Positions 12,421 to 20,650 of a DNA stretch of 31,294 bases are shown one piece after another. Position numbers and translations under genes: made by a program. This stretch comes from SIG607 sp045655165. GTDB taxonomy: Bacteria; Bacillota; Clostridia; Oscillospirales; Acutalibacteraceae. The notes below the pieces were generated by a model. The model ran no database searches. It was not told where the DNA came from and saw only the letters and a program-made list of their open reading frames with translations. The DNA lies in contig JAZOOT010000008.1 in NCBI GenBank assembly GCA_045655165.1, positions 1 to 31,294 on the forward strand. Direction: 5' to 3'. Every line of letters starts with the position of its first letter. Within the stretch, counting starts at the first letter, position 1.

Positions 12421-13921
12421 TTTCGCCGTCCATTTCGTTTGGCTTTTCTAAACCTAAAACTGTTAGCATTGTTGGAACAATGTCGGCAAGGCGGCCGCCC
12501 TCTTTAAGTTCGCAGGGGTAACCCACAACGCAGAAAGGAACGCGGTTTGTTGTGTGGGGGGTAAAGGGGTTTCCGTCTTCGCCCACCATACAGTCAGCAT
12601 TGCCGTGGTCGGCAGTAATAAGCACAGTACCGTCCATAGAAAGTGTTGCTTCTACCACTTTACCAACGCAGGTATCAACCGCTTCCACCGCTTTTACTGC
12701 GGCATCAAACACGCCTGTGTGTCCAACCATATCGCAGTTGGCAAAGTTTAAAATTACGGCATCATATTTACCCGAAATAATTTCTTTGCAAACGGCTTCG
12801 CAAACGGGGTAGGCACTCATTTCAGGCATTAAATCAAAGGTTGCAACATCGGGCGATTTAATTAAAATACGGTCTTCGCCAATGAATGTTTTTTCTTCGC
12901 CGCCGTTAAAGAAGAATGTTACATGTGCATATTTTTGGGTTTCGGCAATACGAAGCTGTGTCATACCTTTAGAAGAAAGATATTCACCCAAGGTCATTTT
13001 AAGTTCTTCGGGCGGGAATGCAACAGTTACATTTGGCATTGTTTCATCGTACTGTGTCATGCACACATAATTAACCGGCAAGAAACCAACCTTGCGGGTA
13101 AATCCGTCAAAATCGGGGTCTACCAAAGTGCGTGTAAACTGACGCGCGCGGTCGGGCCTAAAGTTAAAGGAAATAACGCCGTCACCCGCTTTTATGGTGC
13201 CTTCCTTATTAACAACGGTGGGAACAATAAATTCATCGGTAACACCGTTTTTATAAGAATCTTCCATGGCTTTTACGGGGTCGCTTTCTTGTACGCCTTC
13301 GCCGTAAACCCAAGCGGCATACGCCTTTTCAACCCTATCCCACGCAAAGTCGCGGTCCATTGCGTAAAAACGGCCGGCAATGGTAGCAATTTCGCCAACG
13401 CCAAACTCTTCGGTTTTTGCCAAAACATCTTTAATAAAGCCAACGCCCGAAGTGGTTGAAACATCGCGGCCGTCCATTAAAGCGTGAATATACACCTTTT
13501 TAAGACCATACATTTTAGCCATACCCAAAATGCCGTAAAGGTGTTCAATGTGGCTATGCACACCGCCATCGGACAAAAGGCCAACAACGTGAAGCGCGGT
13601 GCCGTTATCACGGCAGTTTTGCATTGCCTTTTTAAGCGGTTCAATTTCAAAAAACTTACCATCGCTAATAGATTTTGAAATTTTAACAAGCATTTGGTAA
13701 ACAACCCTGCCTGCGCCAATGTTGGTGTGGCCAACTTCGCTGTTGCCCATTTGACCGTCGGGCAAACCAACATCAAGCCCCGAAGCGCCTAATGTTGTAA
13801 ACGGGTAGTTTTTAAAATAACCTGTTAAATAAGGTGTACTTGCGGCGGCAATGGCATTACCCTCTTTTTCTTCGCGTATGCCAAAACCGTCCATTATACA
13901 TAAAACAAGGGGTTTTTTCAT
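12407..13921 (-). CDS. gpmI: 2,3-bisphosphoglycerate-independent phosphoglycerate mutase
   Basis: A 504-residue alkaline-phosphatase-superfamily mutase interconverting 3- and 2-phosphoglycerate with two Mn2+ ions. LCIMDGFG holds the first metal Asp (residue 11), and GNSEVGHTNIGAG the catalytic Ser (residue 61). HALMDGRD, and later TADHGNAD with the distal metal ligands, are also present. Length matches the usual 505-515. The start chosen is ATG at 13921 (MKKPLVLCIMDG), which fits the family N-terminus; two GTG codons just upstream could add four residues. It is the third gene of the pgk-tpiA-gpmI operon, 17 bases after tpiA. GAPDH and enolase genes are not in the window. Confidence 0.96.
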   Translation of the reverse strand: MKKPLVLCIMDGFGIREEKEGNAIAAASTPYLTGYFKNYPFTTLGASGLDVGLPDGQMGNSEVGHTNIGAGRVVYQMLVKISKSISDGKFFEIEPLKKAMQNCRDNGTALHVVGLLSDGGVHSHIEHLYGILGMAKMYGLKKVYIHALMDGRDVSTTSGVGFIKDVLAKTEEFGVGEIATIAGRFYAMDRDFAWDRVEKAYAAWVYGEGVQESDPVKAMEDSYKNGVTDEFIVPTVVNKEGTIKAGDGVISFNFRPDRARQFTRTLVDPDFDGFTRKVGFLPVNYVCMTQYDETMPNVTVAFPPEELKMTLGEYLSSKGMTQLRIAETQKYAHVTFFFNGGEEKTFIGEDRILIKSPDVATFDLMPEMSAYPVCEAVCKEIISGKYDAVILNFANCDMVGHTGVFDAAVKAVEAVDTCVGKVVEATLSMDGTVLITADHGNADCMVGEDGNPFTPHTTNRVPFCVVGYPCELKEGGRLADIVPTMLTVLGLEKPNEMDGETLIK

Positions 13922-13938
13922 TTTCTTCACCACTAATA

Positions 13939-14706
13939 TTATTTACTTGCTGCCTTTACAATAATAGAAAAATCTTCTGCTTTTAAAGAAGCGCCGCCAA
14001 TTAAACCGCCGTCAACGTTTACCTTTGCCAAAAGTTCTTCGGCATTTTTAGCGTTCATTGAACCGCCGTACTGAATTGTAACGGTTTCGGCAACCTCAGC
14101 CGAATATGCTTCGGCAATAGCAACCCTTACATAGCCGTTGCCTTCGTCTGCCTGTTCTGCGGTAGCGGTAACGCCTGTGCCAATAGCCCAAACGGGTTCA
14201 TAAGCAATAATAACATTTTTAAGTTGTTCTTCGCTAACGCCTGTAAGCGCCATTTTTGTTTGGAATTTAAGTAAGGTTTCGGTGTAACCAAGTTCGCGTT
14301 GTTCAAGTGTTTCGCCAACGCAAACAATTGCCTTTAAGCCGGCATTTAAAGCGGCTTTTGTGCGAAGGTTTACAGTTTGGTCGGTTTCACCAAAGTACTG
14401 TCTTCTTTCCGAATGTCCAATTACAACGTATTCAACGCCCGAAGCAACTAACATATCGGCAGAAATTTCGCCTGTGTATGCGCCCGAAGCCGCAAAATGC
14501 ACGTTTTCTGCACCAATTTTAATGTTACTTCCTTCGGCTGCGTCTACAGCAGCGGCAATATCAACAAAAGGTACGCAAAGTACAACATCGCAATCTGCGT
14601 CCTTTACAAGTGGTTTCATTTCTTTAATTAACGCCTTTGCTTCATTGGGGGTTTTGTTCATTTTCCAGTTACCTGCAATAACTGCATTTCTTTTTGCTTT
14701 ATTCAT
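13939..14706 (-). CDS. tpiA: Triose-phosphate isomerase
   Basis: A 255-residue TIM-barrel enzyme interconverting dihydroxyacetone phosphate and glyceraldehyde 3-phosphate. The substrate-binding GNWKMN (Asn13, Lys15), VIGHSERR with the catalytic His, AYEPVWAIGTG with the catalytic Glu, and the phosphate-binding YGGSMNAKN and GLIGGASL segments are all present. Length is normal. It lies 49 bases after pgk, with a perfect hairpin in that gap, and 17 bases before gpmI. All three glycolytic genes read from one promoter upstream of pgk. Confidence 0.97.
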   Translation of the reverse strand: MNKAKRNAVIAGNWKMNKTPNEAKALIKEMKPLVKDADCDVVLCVPFVDIAAAVDAAEGSNIKIGAENVHFAASGAYTGEISADMLVASGVEYVVIGHSERRQYFGETDQTVNLRTKAALNAGLKAIVCVGETLEQRELGYTETLLKFQTKMALTGVSEEQLKNVIIAYEPVWAIGTGVTATAEQADEGNGYVRVAIAEAYSAEVAETVTIQYGGSMNAKNAEELLAKVNVDGGLIGGASLKAEDFSIIVKAASK

Positions 14707-14729
14707 TTTTTATACCTCTTTTACAGTAA

Positions 14730-14753
14730 TTAAGCGGCTTTTAAGCCGCTTAA
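14730..14753 (-). other. Perfect intercistronic hairpin between pgk and tpiA
   Basis: The 24 bases form an 11-bp perfect palindrome stem (TTAAGCGGCTT with AAGCCGCTTAA) around TT. No T-run follows on the minus strand, so it is more likely an mRNA stabiliser or processing site setting the pgk/tpiA ratio than a terminator; that role is inferred. Confidence 0.6.
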
Positions 14754-14755
14754 AT

Positions 14756-15967
14756 CTATTTATTGTTAAGTGCGGCAATACCCGGAAGTTCTTTGCCTTC
14801 CAAGAATTCAAGCGAAGCGCCGCCGCCGGTTGAAATGTGGGTCATTTTATCGCCAAAGCCAAGTGTGTTTACAGCCGCAGCCGAATCGCCGCCGCCAATA
14901 ACGGTAATAGCATCAGTTTCAGCCAAAGATTTAGCAACGGCAATTGTGCCTTTTGCTAAAATGGGGTTTTCAAACACGCCCATAGGACCGTTCCAAACAA
15001 CAGTTTTTGCATTTTTAACTTCGTTTGCATAAAGTTCTGCAGTTTTTGTACCAATATCCAAGCTCATATAATCAGCAGGAATTTTATCAGCGTCTACAAT
15101 GCTAACTTCCACGGGAGCATCAATTGGGTCGGGGAAGTTTTTGGTAATGGTGCAGTCAACGGGAATAAGAATTTTAACACCGTTTTTCTCTGCCTTTTCC
15201 ATCATTTCTTTGCAGTAATCAATTTTAGTTTCGTCAATAAGCGAAGTGCCAACGCCGTAACCTTTTGCTGCAAGGAAAGTATAAGCCATACCGCCGCCAA
15301 TAATAAGTGTATCAGCCTTGGTAAGAAGGTTTTCAATAACAGGAAGTTTGCTATCTACCTTTGCGCCGCCCAAAATTGTAACGAAAGGACGAACAGGGCT
15401 TTCTACTGCATCGCCCAAATATTTAAGTTCTTTACCAATAAGGTAACCTGCAACTGCTTCTTTAACGTAAGAAACAACACCAACGGTTGAACAGTGTGCG
15501 CGGTGAGCGGTACCAAAAGCATCGTTTACAAAAATATCTGCCAAAGAGCCAAGTTCTTTAGAAAATTCTTCGCCGTTTTTGGTTTCTTCGGCGCGGTAGC
15601 GTGTGTTTTGAAGCAATACAACGTCGCCGTCTTTCATGTTAGCAACTGCTGCTTTTGCGTTTTCGCCGACAACATTATCATCAGCTGCAAAAACAACTTC
15701 TTTACCCAAGTGTTCCGAAAGGCGAACTGCAACGGGTGCAAGTGAAAGTTCGGGTTTGGGTTCGCCCTTGGGTTTGCCAAGGTGAGAACAAAGAATAACC
15801 TTTGCACCGTCACCAATTAGTTTTTTAATTGTGGGGAGTGCGGCAACAATGCGGTTTTCATCGGTAATAACGCCGTTTTTAAGGGGAACGTTAAAGTCAA
15901 CCCTTACTAAAACGCGTAAACCTTTTGCATTGATGTCGTCAACAGTTTTTTTGTTTAAAACGCTCAT
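14756..15967 (-). CDS. pgk: Phosphoglycerate kinase
   Basis: A 403-residue kinase producing ATP and 3-phosphoglycerate from 1,3-bisphosphoglycerate. The family signatures are clear: RVLVRVDFNVPLKNG near the N-terminus, LCSHLGKPKG, the mid-protein GGAKVDSK, and the C-terminal nucleotide-binding WNGPMGVFE and GGGDSAAAV with GGGASLEFLEG. Length is about the usual 390-400. The ATG follows AAGGAG. It is first in the pgk-tpiA-gpmI operon, with its own promoter just upstream and trmL behind that on the same strand. Confidence 0.97.
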   Translation of the reverse strand: MSVLNKKTVDDINAKGLRVLVRVDFNVPLKNGVITDENRIVAALPTIKKLIGDGAKVILCSHLGKPKGEPKPELSLAPVAVRLSEHLGKEVVFAADDNVVGENAKAAVANMKDGDVVLLQNTRYRAEETKNGEEFSKELGSLADIFVNDAFGTAHRAHCSTVGVVSYVKEAVAGYLIGKELKYLGDAVESPVRPFVTILGGAKVDSKLPVIENLLTKADTLIIGGGMAYTFLAAKGYGVGTSLIDETKIDYCKEMMEKAEKNGVKILIPVDCTITKNFPDPIDAPVEVSIVDADKIPADYMSLDIGTKTAELYANEVKNAKTVVWNGPMGVFENPILAKGTIAVAKSLAETDAITVIGGGDSAAAVNTLGFGDKMTHISTGGGASLEFLEGKELPGIAALNNK

Positions 15968-16007
15968 AAATCTACTCCTTTTATGTTGTTAATATTTTAT
16001 CAAATAT

Positions 16008-16035
16008 ATTGTACCACAAATTGAAAATTTTTCAA
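16008..16035 (-). promoter_or_regulatory. Promoter of the pgk-tpiA-gpmI operon
   Basis: On the minus strand TTGAAA (16030-16035), 16-base spacer, TACAAT (16008-16013). The TTGAAAATTTTTCAA-like palindrome at 16021-16035 overlaps the -35 region and could form a small operator or the terminator stem of trmL. Confidence 0.55.
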
Positions 16036-16054
16036 TATTTACAGTAACTAAAAT

Positions 16055-16561
16055 TTAAAGATTTTCCCACTTGTAATTGTGCAACTGACCAAAATTAACA
16101 AGTTCGGGGTAATCCCACTGCCTTAGCACTTCGTAAACGGCTATTGCCACCGAATTTGAAAGGTTTAAACTGCGTATTGTGTCGCGCATGGGTATTCTTA
16201 CACAGCGTTCGGGATTTTTAATAAGCAGTTCTTCGGGAAGCCCTTTGGTTTCCTTGCCAAAAAGCAAAAATGCGTTTTCGGGGTAAGATATGTCGCTGTG
16301 CGCCTTTTGCGCTTTGGTTGTAAAATAAAAAAGGTTTGCATCTTTATTTATTTCTAAAAATTCATCTAAACTTTCATAATATGTTATATCAAGATAATGC
16401 CAATAATCAAGCCCTGCGCGTTTTAACTTTTTATCGTCAATAGTAAAACCCATTGGTTTTACTATGTGAAGCCGTGCGCCCGTTGCGGCGCAGGTTCTTG
16501 CCACGTTGCCCGTGTTTTGCGGAATTTCGGGCTCAACCATTACAATATTAACTACACTCAT
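16055..16561 (-). CDS. trmL: tRNA (cytidine/uridine-34 2'-O)-methyltransferase
   Basis: A 168-residue SPOUT methyltransferase of the TrmL group, which methylates the ribose of the wobble nucleotide in tRNA-Leu isoacceptors. The N-terminus VMVEPEIPQNTGNVARTCAA is diagnostic. LLFGKETKGLPEELL and IPMRDTIRSLNLSNSVAIAVYE are the motifs of the trefoil knot that binds S-adenosylmethionine. Length is typical. The start at 16561 is preferred because MSVVNIVMVEPEIP is the usual N-terminus and GGGTGAT lies upstream. It is transcribed alone from the divergent promoter region at 16577-16627. Confidence 0.94.
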   Translation of the reverse strand: MSVVNIVMVEPEIPQNTGNVARTCAATGARLHIVKPMGFTIDDKKLKRAGLDYWHYLDITYYESLDEFLEINKDANLFYFTTKAQKAHSDISYPENAFLLFGKETKGLPEELLIKNPERCVRIPMRDTIRSLNLSNSVAIAVYEVLRQWDYPELVNFGQLHNYKWENL

Positions 16562-16576
16562 TATATCACCCAATAT

Positions 16577-16627
16577 ATTTTACTATTAAAATTAACCCTT
16601 GTCAATTATATAAAACAATGTTAAAAT
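16577..16627. promoter_or_regulatory. Divergent promoters with overlapping -35 boxes
   Basis: Plus strand: TTGTCA (16599-16604), 17 bases, TAAAAT (16622-16627), for the membrane protein gene. Minus strand: TTGACA (16600-16605), 17 bases, TAAAAT (16577-16582), for trmL. The two -35 boxes overlap by five bases in TTGTCAA. Confidence 0.65.
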
Positions 16628-16644
16628 AAAGGTTGGTGATTTTT

Positions 16645-17304
16645 ATGAAGATTATTGATAACGTTTACCAAAAAGCGGTTAATTCACTAAAAAAACACAA
16701 CGTTGATTACCCCAAACCAAACGGCAAGGCATACAAGGTTTTTAAAATTCTTTATTTGGTTTTTGCTGTTTTTAATGCCCTTATGACCGTTTTCTTTGTT
16801 GTGGGTATGCTTTTGGTTTATTCTTCTAACCAAGAATTTATAAGCAAATTTACACCAACCGCCGTCTTCTTTTTGGTTTGCACCGCCGTTTTTGCCGCGG
16901 GCATTGTTTTAGAAGTTTTTAAGTTTGATTTAATTGCTCTTTTTGTTAATTTAATTAGCGGCAGTTTTGCTTGTTTTGGTTTAATTAAGCACATGACAAA
17001 CGTTGCGCTTAGTTATACAGGTTTACACGAAGACTGGTGGTGGCGCCACTTTTTGCCTTTTTTCTTTTGCATTATTTGTTTGGCGGTTTTGGCTTATATT
17101 CGCACCCGCGCCAAATGTATTGAACTTAGGGCTTATAAAAATTTAGTGCAAACAATATATAAGCAAAACAAAAATGTTCAGGAAATGAGCGAAGACGAAT
17201 TTAATTTGTTTTTAGAAAATTACGACCCGCGAGTTATTGAAGAAGCGCGCATACGCGAAAAAAAGCAAAAGGGATATAAACCCCTTTTTGATGATAAAAA
17301 ATAA
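16645..17304 (+). CDS. Membrane protein of unknown function
   Basis: A 219-residue protein with four hydrophobic segments (about residues 30-55, 65-88, 92-115 and 135-155), a charged N-terminus (KIIDNVYQKAVNSLKKHNVD) and a long charged cytoplasmic tail. The second helix pair is separated by a loop rich in aromatic residues (GLHEDWWWRHFLPF). No catalytic motif is visible and I do not recognise the family. The start at 16645 is supported by GGTGA upstream; an in-frame alternative at 16633 lacks spacing. It lies 41 bases before asnA with no terminator between, so co-transcription is likely, but that gives no clear hint of function. Confidence 0.75.
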   Translation: MKIIDNVYQKAVNSLKKHNVDYPKPNGKAYKVFKILYLVFAVFNALMTVFFVVGMLLVYSSNQEFISKFTPTAVFFLVCTAVFAAGIVLEVFKFDLIALFVNLISGSFACFGLIKHMTNVALSYTGLHEDWWWRHFLPFFFCIICLAVLAYIRTRAKCIELRAYKNLVQTIYKQNKNVQEMSEDEFNLFLENYDPRVIEEARIREKKQKGYKPLFDDKK

Positions 17305-17345
17305 CTGTTAAAACCAGTGCAAATTATTTTGATAGGAGATTTTTT

Positions 17346-18353
17346 ATGTATACCCTTACAAAAGTAGAGGGCTATAAAAGTTTGCTTGATTTAAAGCAAA
17401 CCGAAATTGCCATTAAAAAGGTTAAAGATTTTTTTGAAAGGGACCTTGCCAAACAACTTAATTTAACAAGGGTGTCTGCCCCTTTGTTTGTACATAACCA
17501 AAGCGGTTTAAACGACACGCTTAACGGCACCGAACGCCCTGTTTCGTTTGACATTAAGGGTGTTGTGGGCGATATGGAAATTGTTCATTCGCTTGCTAAA
17601 TGGAAACGCGACGCTTTGGCGCGTTACGGTTTTAAACACGGCGAAGGCCTTTATACCGATATGAACGCAATTAGGCGCGATGAAGACCTTGACAACATTC
17701 ATTCGGTTTTTGTTGACCAATGGGATTGGGAAAAGGTTATAACCAAGGAAGAAAGAAACGAAAAAACCTTAAAAGAAATTGTAAGAAGCATTTATTCGGC
17801 TCTTAAAAATACCGAACGTTATATTGCAAAAGAATATAATTTTGTTCACGAACTTTTGCCCGAAGAAATTACCTTTATTACCACCCAGGAACTTGAAGAC
17901 CGTTACCCGAATGCCACCGGAAAAGAGCGCGAAAAACTTGCCGTTAAGGAATACGGCGCAGTTTTCTTAATGCAAATCGGCTATGCCTTAAAATCGGGCA
18001 AACCGCACGACGGCAGAGCACCCGATTATGACGATTGGCAACTTAACGGCGATATTTTGGTTTACTACCCGCTTTTAGATATTTCGCTTGAACTTTCTTC
18101 AATGGGAATTAGGGTAGATGAAGAAGCGCTGTTAAAGCAACTTAAGGTTCGCGGGGCTGAAGAAAGGGTAAATTTACCCTTCCACAAAGCGCTGTTAAAC
18201 GGCGAACTTCCCTACACCGTTGGCGGCGGAATTGGGCAATCGCGTATGTGTATGTACTTTTTGAAAAAAGCCCACATTGGCGAAGTTCAGTCTTCTTTCT
18301 GGCCAGAAGATATGGTTAAAGAATGTTTAGAAAACGGAATTGAATTGTTATAA
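17346..18353 (+). CDS. asnA: Aspartate-ammonia ligase (asparagine synthetase A)
   Basis: A 335-residue ammonia-dependent asparagine synthetase, structurally related to class II aminoacyl-tRNA synthetases. It forms asparagine from aspartate, ammonia and ATP. Family features: the LTRVSAPLFV and GLNDTLNGTERPVSFDIK N-terminal motifs, EIVHSLAKWKRDAL, GLYTDMNAIRRDEDLDNIHS with the activating Arg, the middle HDGRAPDYDDWQLNGD, and the closing PYTVGGGIGQSRMCMYFL (class II motif 3-like). Length is the usual 330. TAGGAGA precedes the ATG. No T-box is visible in the short upstream gap. It is followed by a strong terminator. Confidence 0.97.
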   Translation: MYTLTKVEGYKSLLDLKQTEIAIKKVKDFFERDLAKQLNLTRVSAPLFVHNQSGLNDTLNGTERPVSFDIKGVVGDMEIVHSLAKWKRDALARYGFKHGEGLYTDMNAIRRDEDLDNIHSVFVDQWDWEKVITKEERNEKTLKEIVRSIYSALKNTERYIAKEYNFVHELLPEEITFITTQELEDRYPNATGKEREKLAVKEYGAVFLMQIGYALKSGKPHDGRAPDYDDWQLNGDILVYYPLLDISLELSSMGIRVDEEALLKQLKVRGAEERVNLPFHKALLNGELPYTVGGGIGQSRMCMYFLKKAHIGEVQSSFWPEDMVKECLENGIELL

Positions 18354-18360
18354 AAATAAA

Positions 18361-18386
18361 ACCACGGTGTTACACCGTGGTTTTTT
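18361..18386. terminator. Bidirectional terminator between asnA and the EamA gene
   Basis: ACCACGGTG (18361-18369) pairs with CACCGTGGT (18373-18381), with six T on the plus side and TTTTATTTTTAT on the minus side. It serves both convergent genes. Confidence 0.9.
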
Positions 18387-18387
18387 A

Positions 18388-19239
18388 TTATAGGTTTAAA
18401 AGTATTATTGAAACTGTGCCTAAAACCATTCCTATAATTTCTGTAACTGTTAATTTTTCTTTGTAAACCGTAACCCCAATGGTTGTGGTCAGCAAAATTC
18501 CGCCCGCCGACATTATTGGGAACACAACCGATGCCGGCCAAACGGCAAGCATCATAACAAAAAGGTTAAGAACCCCGTTTGCCAACCCGCAAATTGTGTA
18601 CCAATGCACACCTGCGGTTATTTTTTTTGTAATATTTTCCCTTTCAAAAACAAGTGCTATTACAAGCATTACAACAAACGATATTAAAAGCGCTATTATC
18701 ATAAATTCGTTTTTGCCTGCGCCGTCAAATTTTATTTGCTGAACCTTTTGAACGGTTGAACAACCGCCGTTGCCAAAAAACGCAATAAGCATAAATATTG
18801 CCCATTTTAAAGAAAGTTTTTTATCGTTTCCCTTTCCTTTGTAATTTATAAGAAATAGTGAAACAACAAGCAAACCAAGCCCAATATAAAGCAAAGGTCC
18901 TGTAGGTTCATCTAAAAACAATATTCCGTAAATTGATGGCAACAAAAGTGAATATTTACATATAAGGCCTGTTATTGAAAGCGGTCCTGTGCTAATTGCA
19001 AGAAATGTTCCCACCGTTGCAGCAGAATAAAATACCGCAAAACTAATGCTATACGGAATAAACTGCGAAGAAAAATTAAACTTGCCTTTTGAAATTATTA
19101 AGAAAACAATGAGCGAACACAACACACTTAAAGCCGAAAAGGTAAAAGCCCCTGACTTTATTTTTTTATTGTATTCTTTCCGCGCAACCTCTTGAACAAT
19201 TACTCCAATAATTGATAAAGTAAGCAATAACGCAAACAT
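18388..19239 (-). CDS. EamA/DMT-family transporter
   Basis: A 283-residue integral membrane protein with about ten hydrophobic helices in two halves, the layout of EamA-type drug/metabolite transporters. The helix-ending LDEPTGPLLYIGLGLLVVSL in the middle and YKEKLTVTEIIGMVLGTVSI at the end are the paired EamA repeats (a short acidic or basic loop, then a long glycine-rich helix). The substrate is unknown. The start codon overlaps the antiporter stop by one base (TAATG), so it is translationally coupled to it. It ends in the terminator shared with asnA. Confidence 0.85.
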   Translation of the reverse strand: MFALLLTLSIIGVIVQEVARKEYNKKIKSGAFTFSALSVLCSLIVFLIISKGKFNFSSQFIPYSISFAVFYSAATVGTFLAISTGPLSITGLICKYSLLLPSIYGILFLDEPTGPLLYIGLGLLVVSLFLINYKGKGNDKKLSLKWAIFMLIAFFGNGGCSTVQKVQQIKFDGAGKNEFMIIALLISFVVMLVIALVFERENITKKITAGVHWYTICGLANGVLNLFVMMLAVWPASVVFPIMSAGGILLTTTIGVTVYKEKLTVTEIIGMVLGTVSIILLNL

Positions 19240-20507
19240 TATTTTTCGTTTTCTTTTCGAGCGCTTGTTCTGCCCTCTTTTTTAATTTCGCCAACTGCCA
19301 AAAGACACTTTTTGGTAAGCGACGGACCAATAAGTTCATATACCAAAACGGCAAACAACACAATGTTTCGCACAAGTGCGCCGCCCTCTAAACTTGCAGA
19401 GGTAAGCGCCATACCAAGCGCAACACCCGCCTGGGGCAAAAGCGTTATGCCAAGGTTTTGGGTTATGGGTAGCGGCTGTTTTGTTAAACGGCAGCTTAAA
19501 CTTGAACCAAAATATTTACCAAGTGACCTTGCAATTATGTAAACAACGCCCAAAACAATGGTTGCGGGTTTAAGAATTACCGCTAAATCAAGTTCAGCGC
19601 CCGAAACAACAAAAAACAAAACATTAATAGGCATTGTCCAGCCCTCTACCCTGTTCATAAGTTCTTCGGAAGTTGAACAAACGTTGCAAAATACCGTTCC
19701 GCACATCATACAAACAAGCAAAAGCGAAAAACCAACATGCACACCGAAAACGGTGAACTTAACGCTTGAAATACCAACCGCCAAAAGCACAAATGCAACC
19801 GAAATTGTTAAACGTTTACTTCTTGAATGGAAAAATTCTTCAACCAAATCAAGCAAAACACCAATAATTGCCCCCAAAACAAGAGAAGCGATAATTTCAA
19901 TTATAGGTTCAATTACAACTGATTTTACACTTGTTTCGCCGTGGGAAAGCGAAGTTGCAATACCGTAAGAAACCGAGAAAAGCAAAAGCCCAACCGCATC
20001 ATCAATAGCAACAACAAGCATTAAAAGGCGGGTTAAAGGACCGTCGGCCTTGTACTGCCTTATTACCATTAGGGTAGCGGCAGGTGCGGTAGCCGAAGCA
20101 ATTGCGCCCAAAACAATGGCAACAGGTAAAGTTATTATATTGGGGAACATAAAGTGCGCGGCAATTAAAACAATATCAACCACAACCGTTGTTATAACTG
20201 CCTGTAAAATACCAATTATTATTGCGCTTTTGCCCATTGTTTTAAGTTGGCTTAAACGGAATTCATTACCAATGGTAAAGGCAATAAAACCAAGGGCAGT
20301 TTGGGTCATTACCGAAAACCCCTCTACCTGACTAAGCGAATTAAAACCAAGCCCTGAAAGGCCAATTTTGCCAATTACAAAGGGGCCAAGCAAAAGCCCT
20401 GCCACAAGGTATGCCGTAACGGCAGGCATTTTTAAAAGTTTAGTTAAACGCGAAAGCATTAGTCCGCCAACCAAAGCCACCGCAATACAAATAAGTTCTG
20501 TTTGCAT
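19239..20507 (-). CDS. Monovalent cation:proton antiporter (CPA2/KefB-type)
   Basis: A 422-residue membrane protein of the Na+/H+ exchanger superfamily with about 12 helices. The opening LTKLLKMPAVTAYLVAGLLLGP is typical of CPA2 proteins, and LVVAIDDAVGLLLFS contains the ion-binding Asp pair. There is no RCK/TrkA-N domain at the C-terminus, so it is the short form. The start at 20507 (MQTELICIAVALVGG) is chosen over an in-frame TTG at 20525, since GGATGTG is placed to serve it. It is the first gene of a two-gene unit with the EamA transporter. Confidence 0.9.
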   Translation of the reverse strand: MQTELICIAVALVGGLMLSRLTKLLKMPAVTAYLVAGLLLGPFVIGKIGLSGLGFNSLSQVEGFSVMTQTALGFIAFTIGNEFRLSQLKTMGKSAIIIGILQAVITTVVVDIVLIAAHFMFPNIITLPVAIVLGAIASATAPAATLMVIRQYKADGPLTRLLMLVVAIDDAVGLLLFSVSYGIATSLSHGETSVKSVVIEPIIEIIASLVLGAIIGVLLDLVEEFFHSRSKRLTISVAFVLLAVGISSVKFTVFGVHVGFSLLLVCMMCGTVFCNVCSTSEELMNRVEGWTMPINVLFFVVSGAELDLAVILKPATIVLGVVYIIARSLGKYFGSSLSCRLTKQPLPITQNLGITLLPQAGVALGMALTSASLEGGALVRNIVLFAVLVYELIGPSLTKKCLLAVGEIKKEGRTSARKENEK

Positions 20508-20533
20508 TTTTTCACATCCAATCAACGCTTAAT

Positions 20534-20562
20534 ATAATATCACTATTGTACGCAATATTCAA
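20534..20562 (-). promoter_or_regulatory. Promoter of the antiporter gene
   Basis: On the minus strand TTGAAT (20557-20562), 17-base spacer, TATTAT (20534-20539). Confidence 0.5.
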
Positions 20563-20604
20563 GGTTAAAAAGCACCAAAAAACAAGGTATTTTTTTATTC
20601 CTTT

Positions 20605-20640
20605 TTATACAAAAATCCGTTTTGCAAAAAGCAAAACGGA
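20605..20640 (-). terminator. Terminator at the end of the phage cassette
   Basis: TCCGTTTTGC (20616-20625) pairs perfectly with GCAAAACGGA (20631-20640). The minus strand continues TTTTTG. It closes the lysis genes before the antiporter promoter. Confidence 0.88.
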
Positions 20641-20650
20641 CCTTTTTGTT

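Noticed and set aside
12923..13459. A 178-residue frame opposite gpmI
   Set aside because: It is a shadow of gpmI codon structure; the protein has no recognisable features and gpmI is certain.
14730..14753. Terminator between pgk and tpiA
   Set aside because: The hairpin is perfect, but no T-run follows on the minus strand and the genes are an obvious operon; listed as an intercistronic hairpin.
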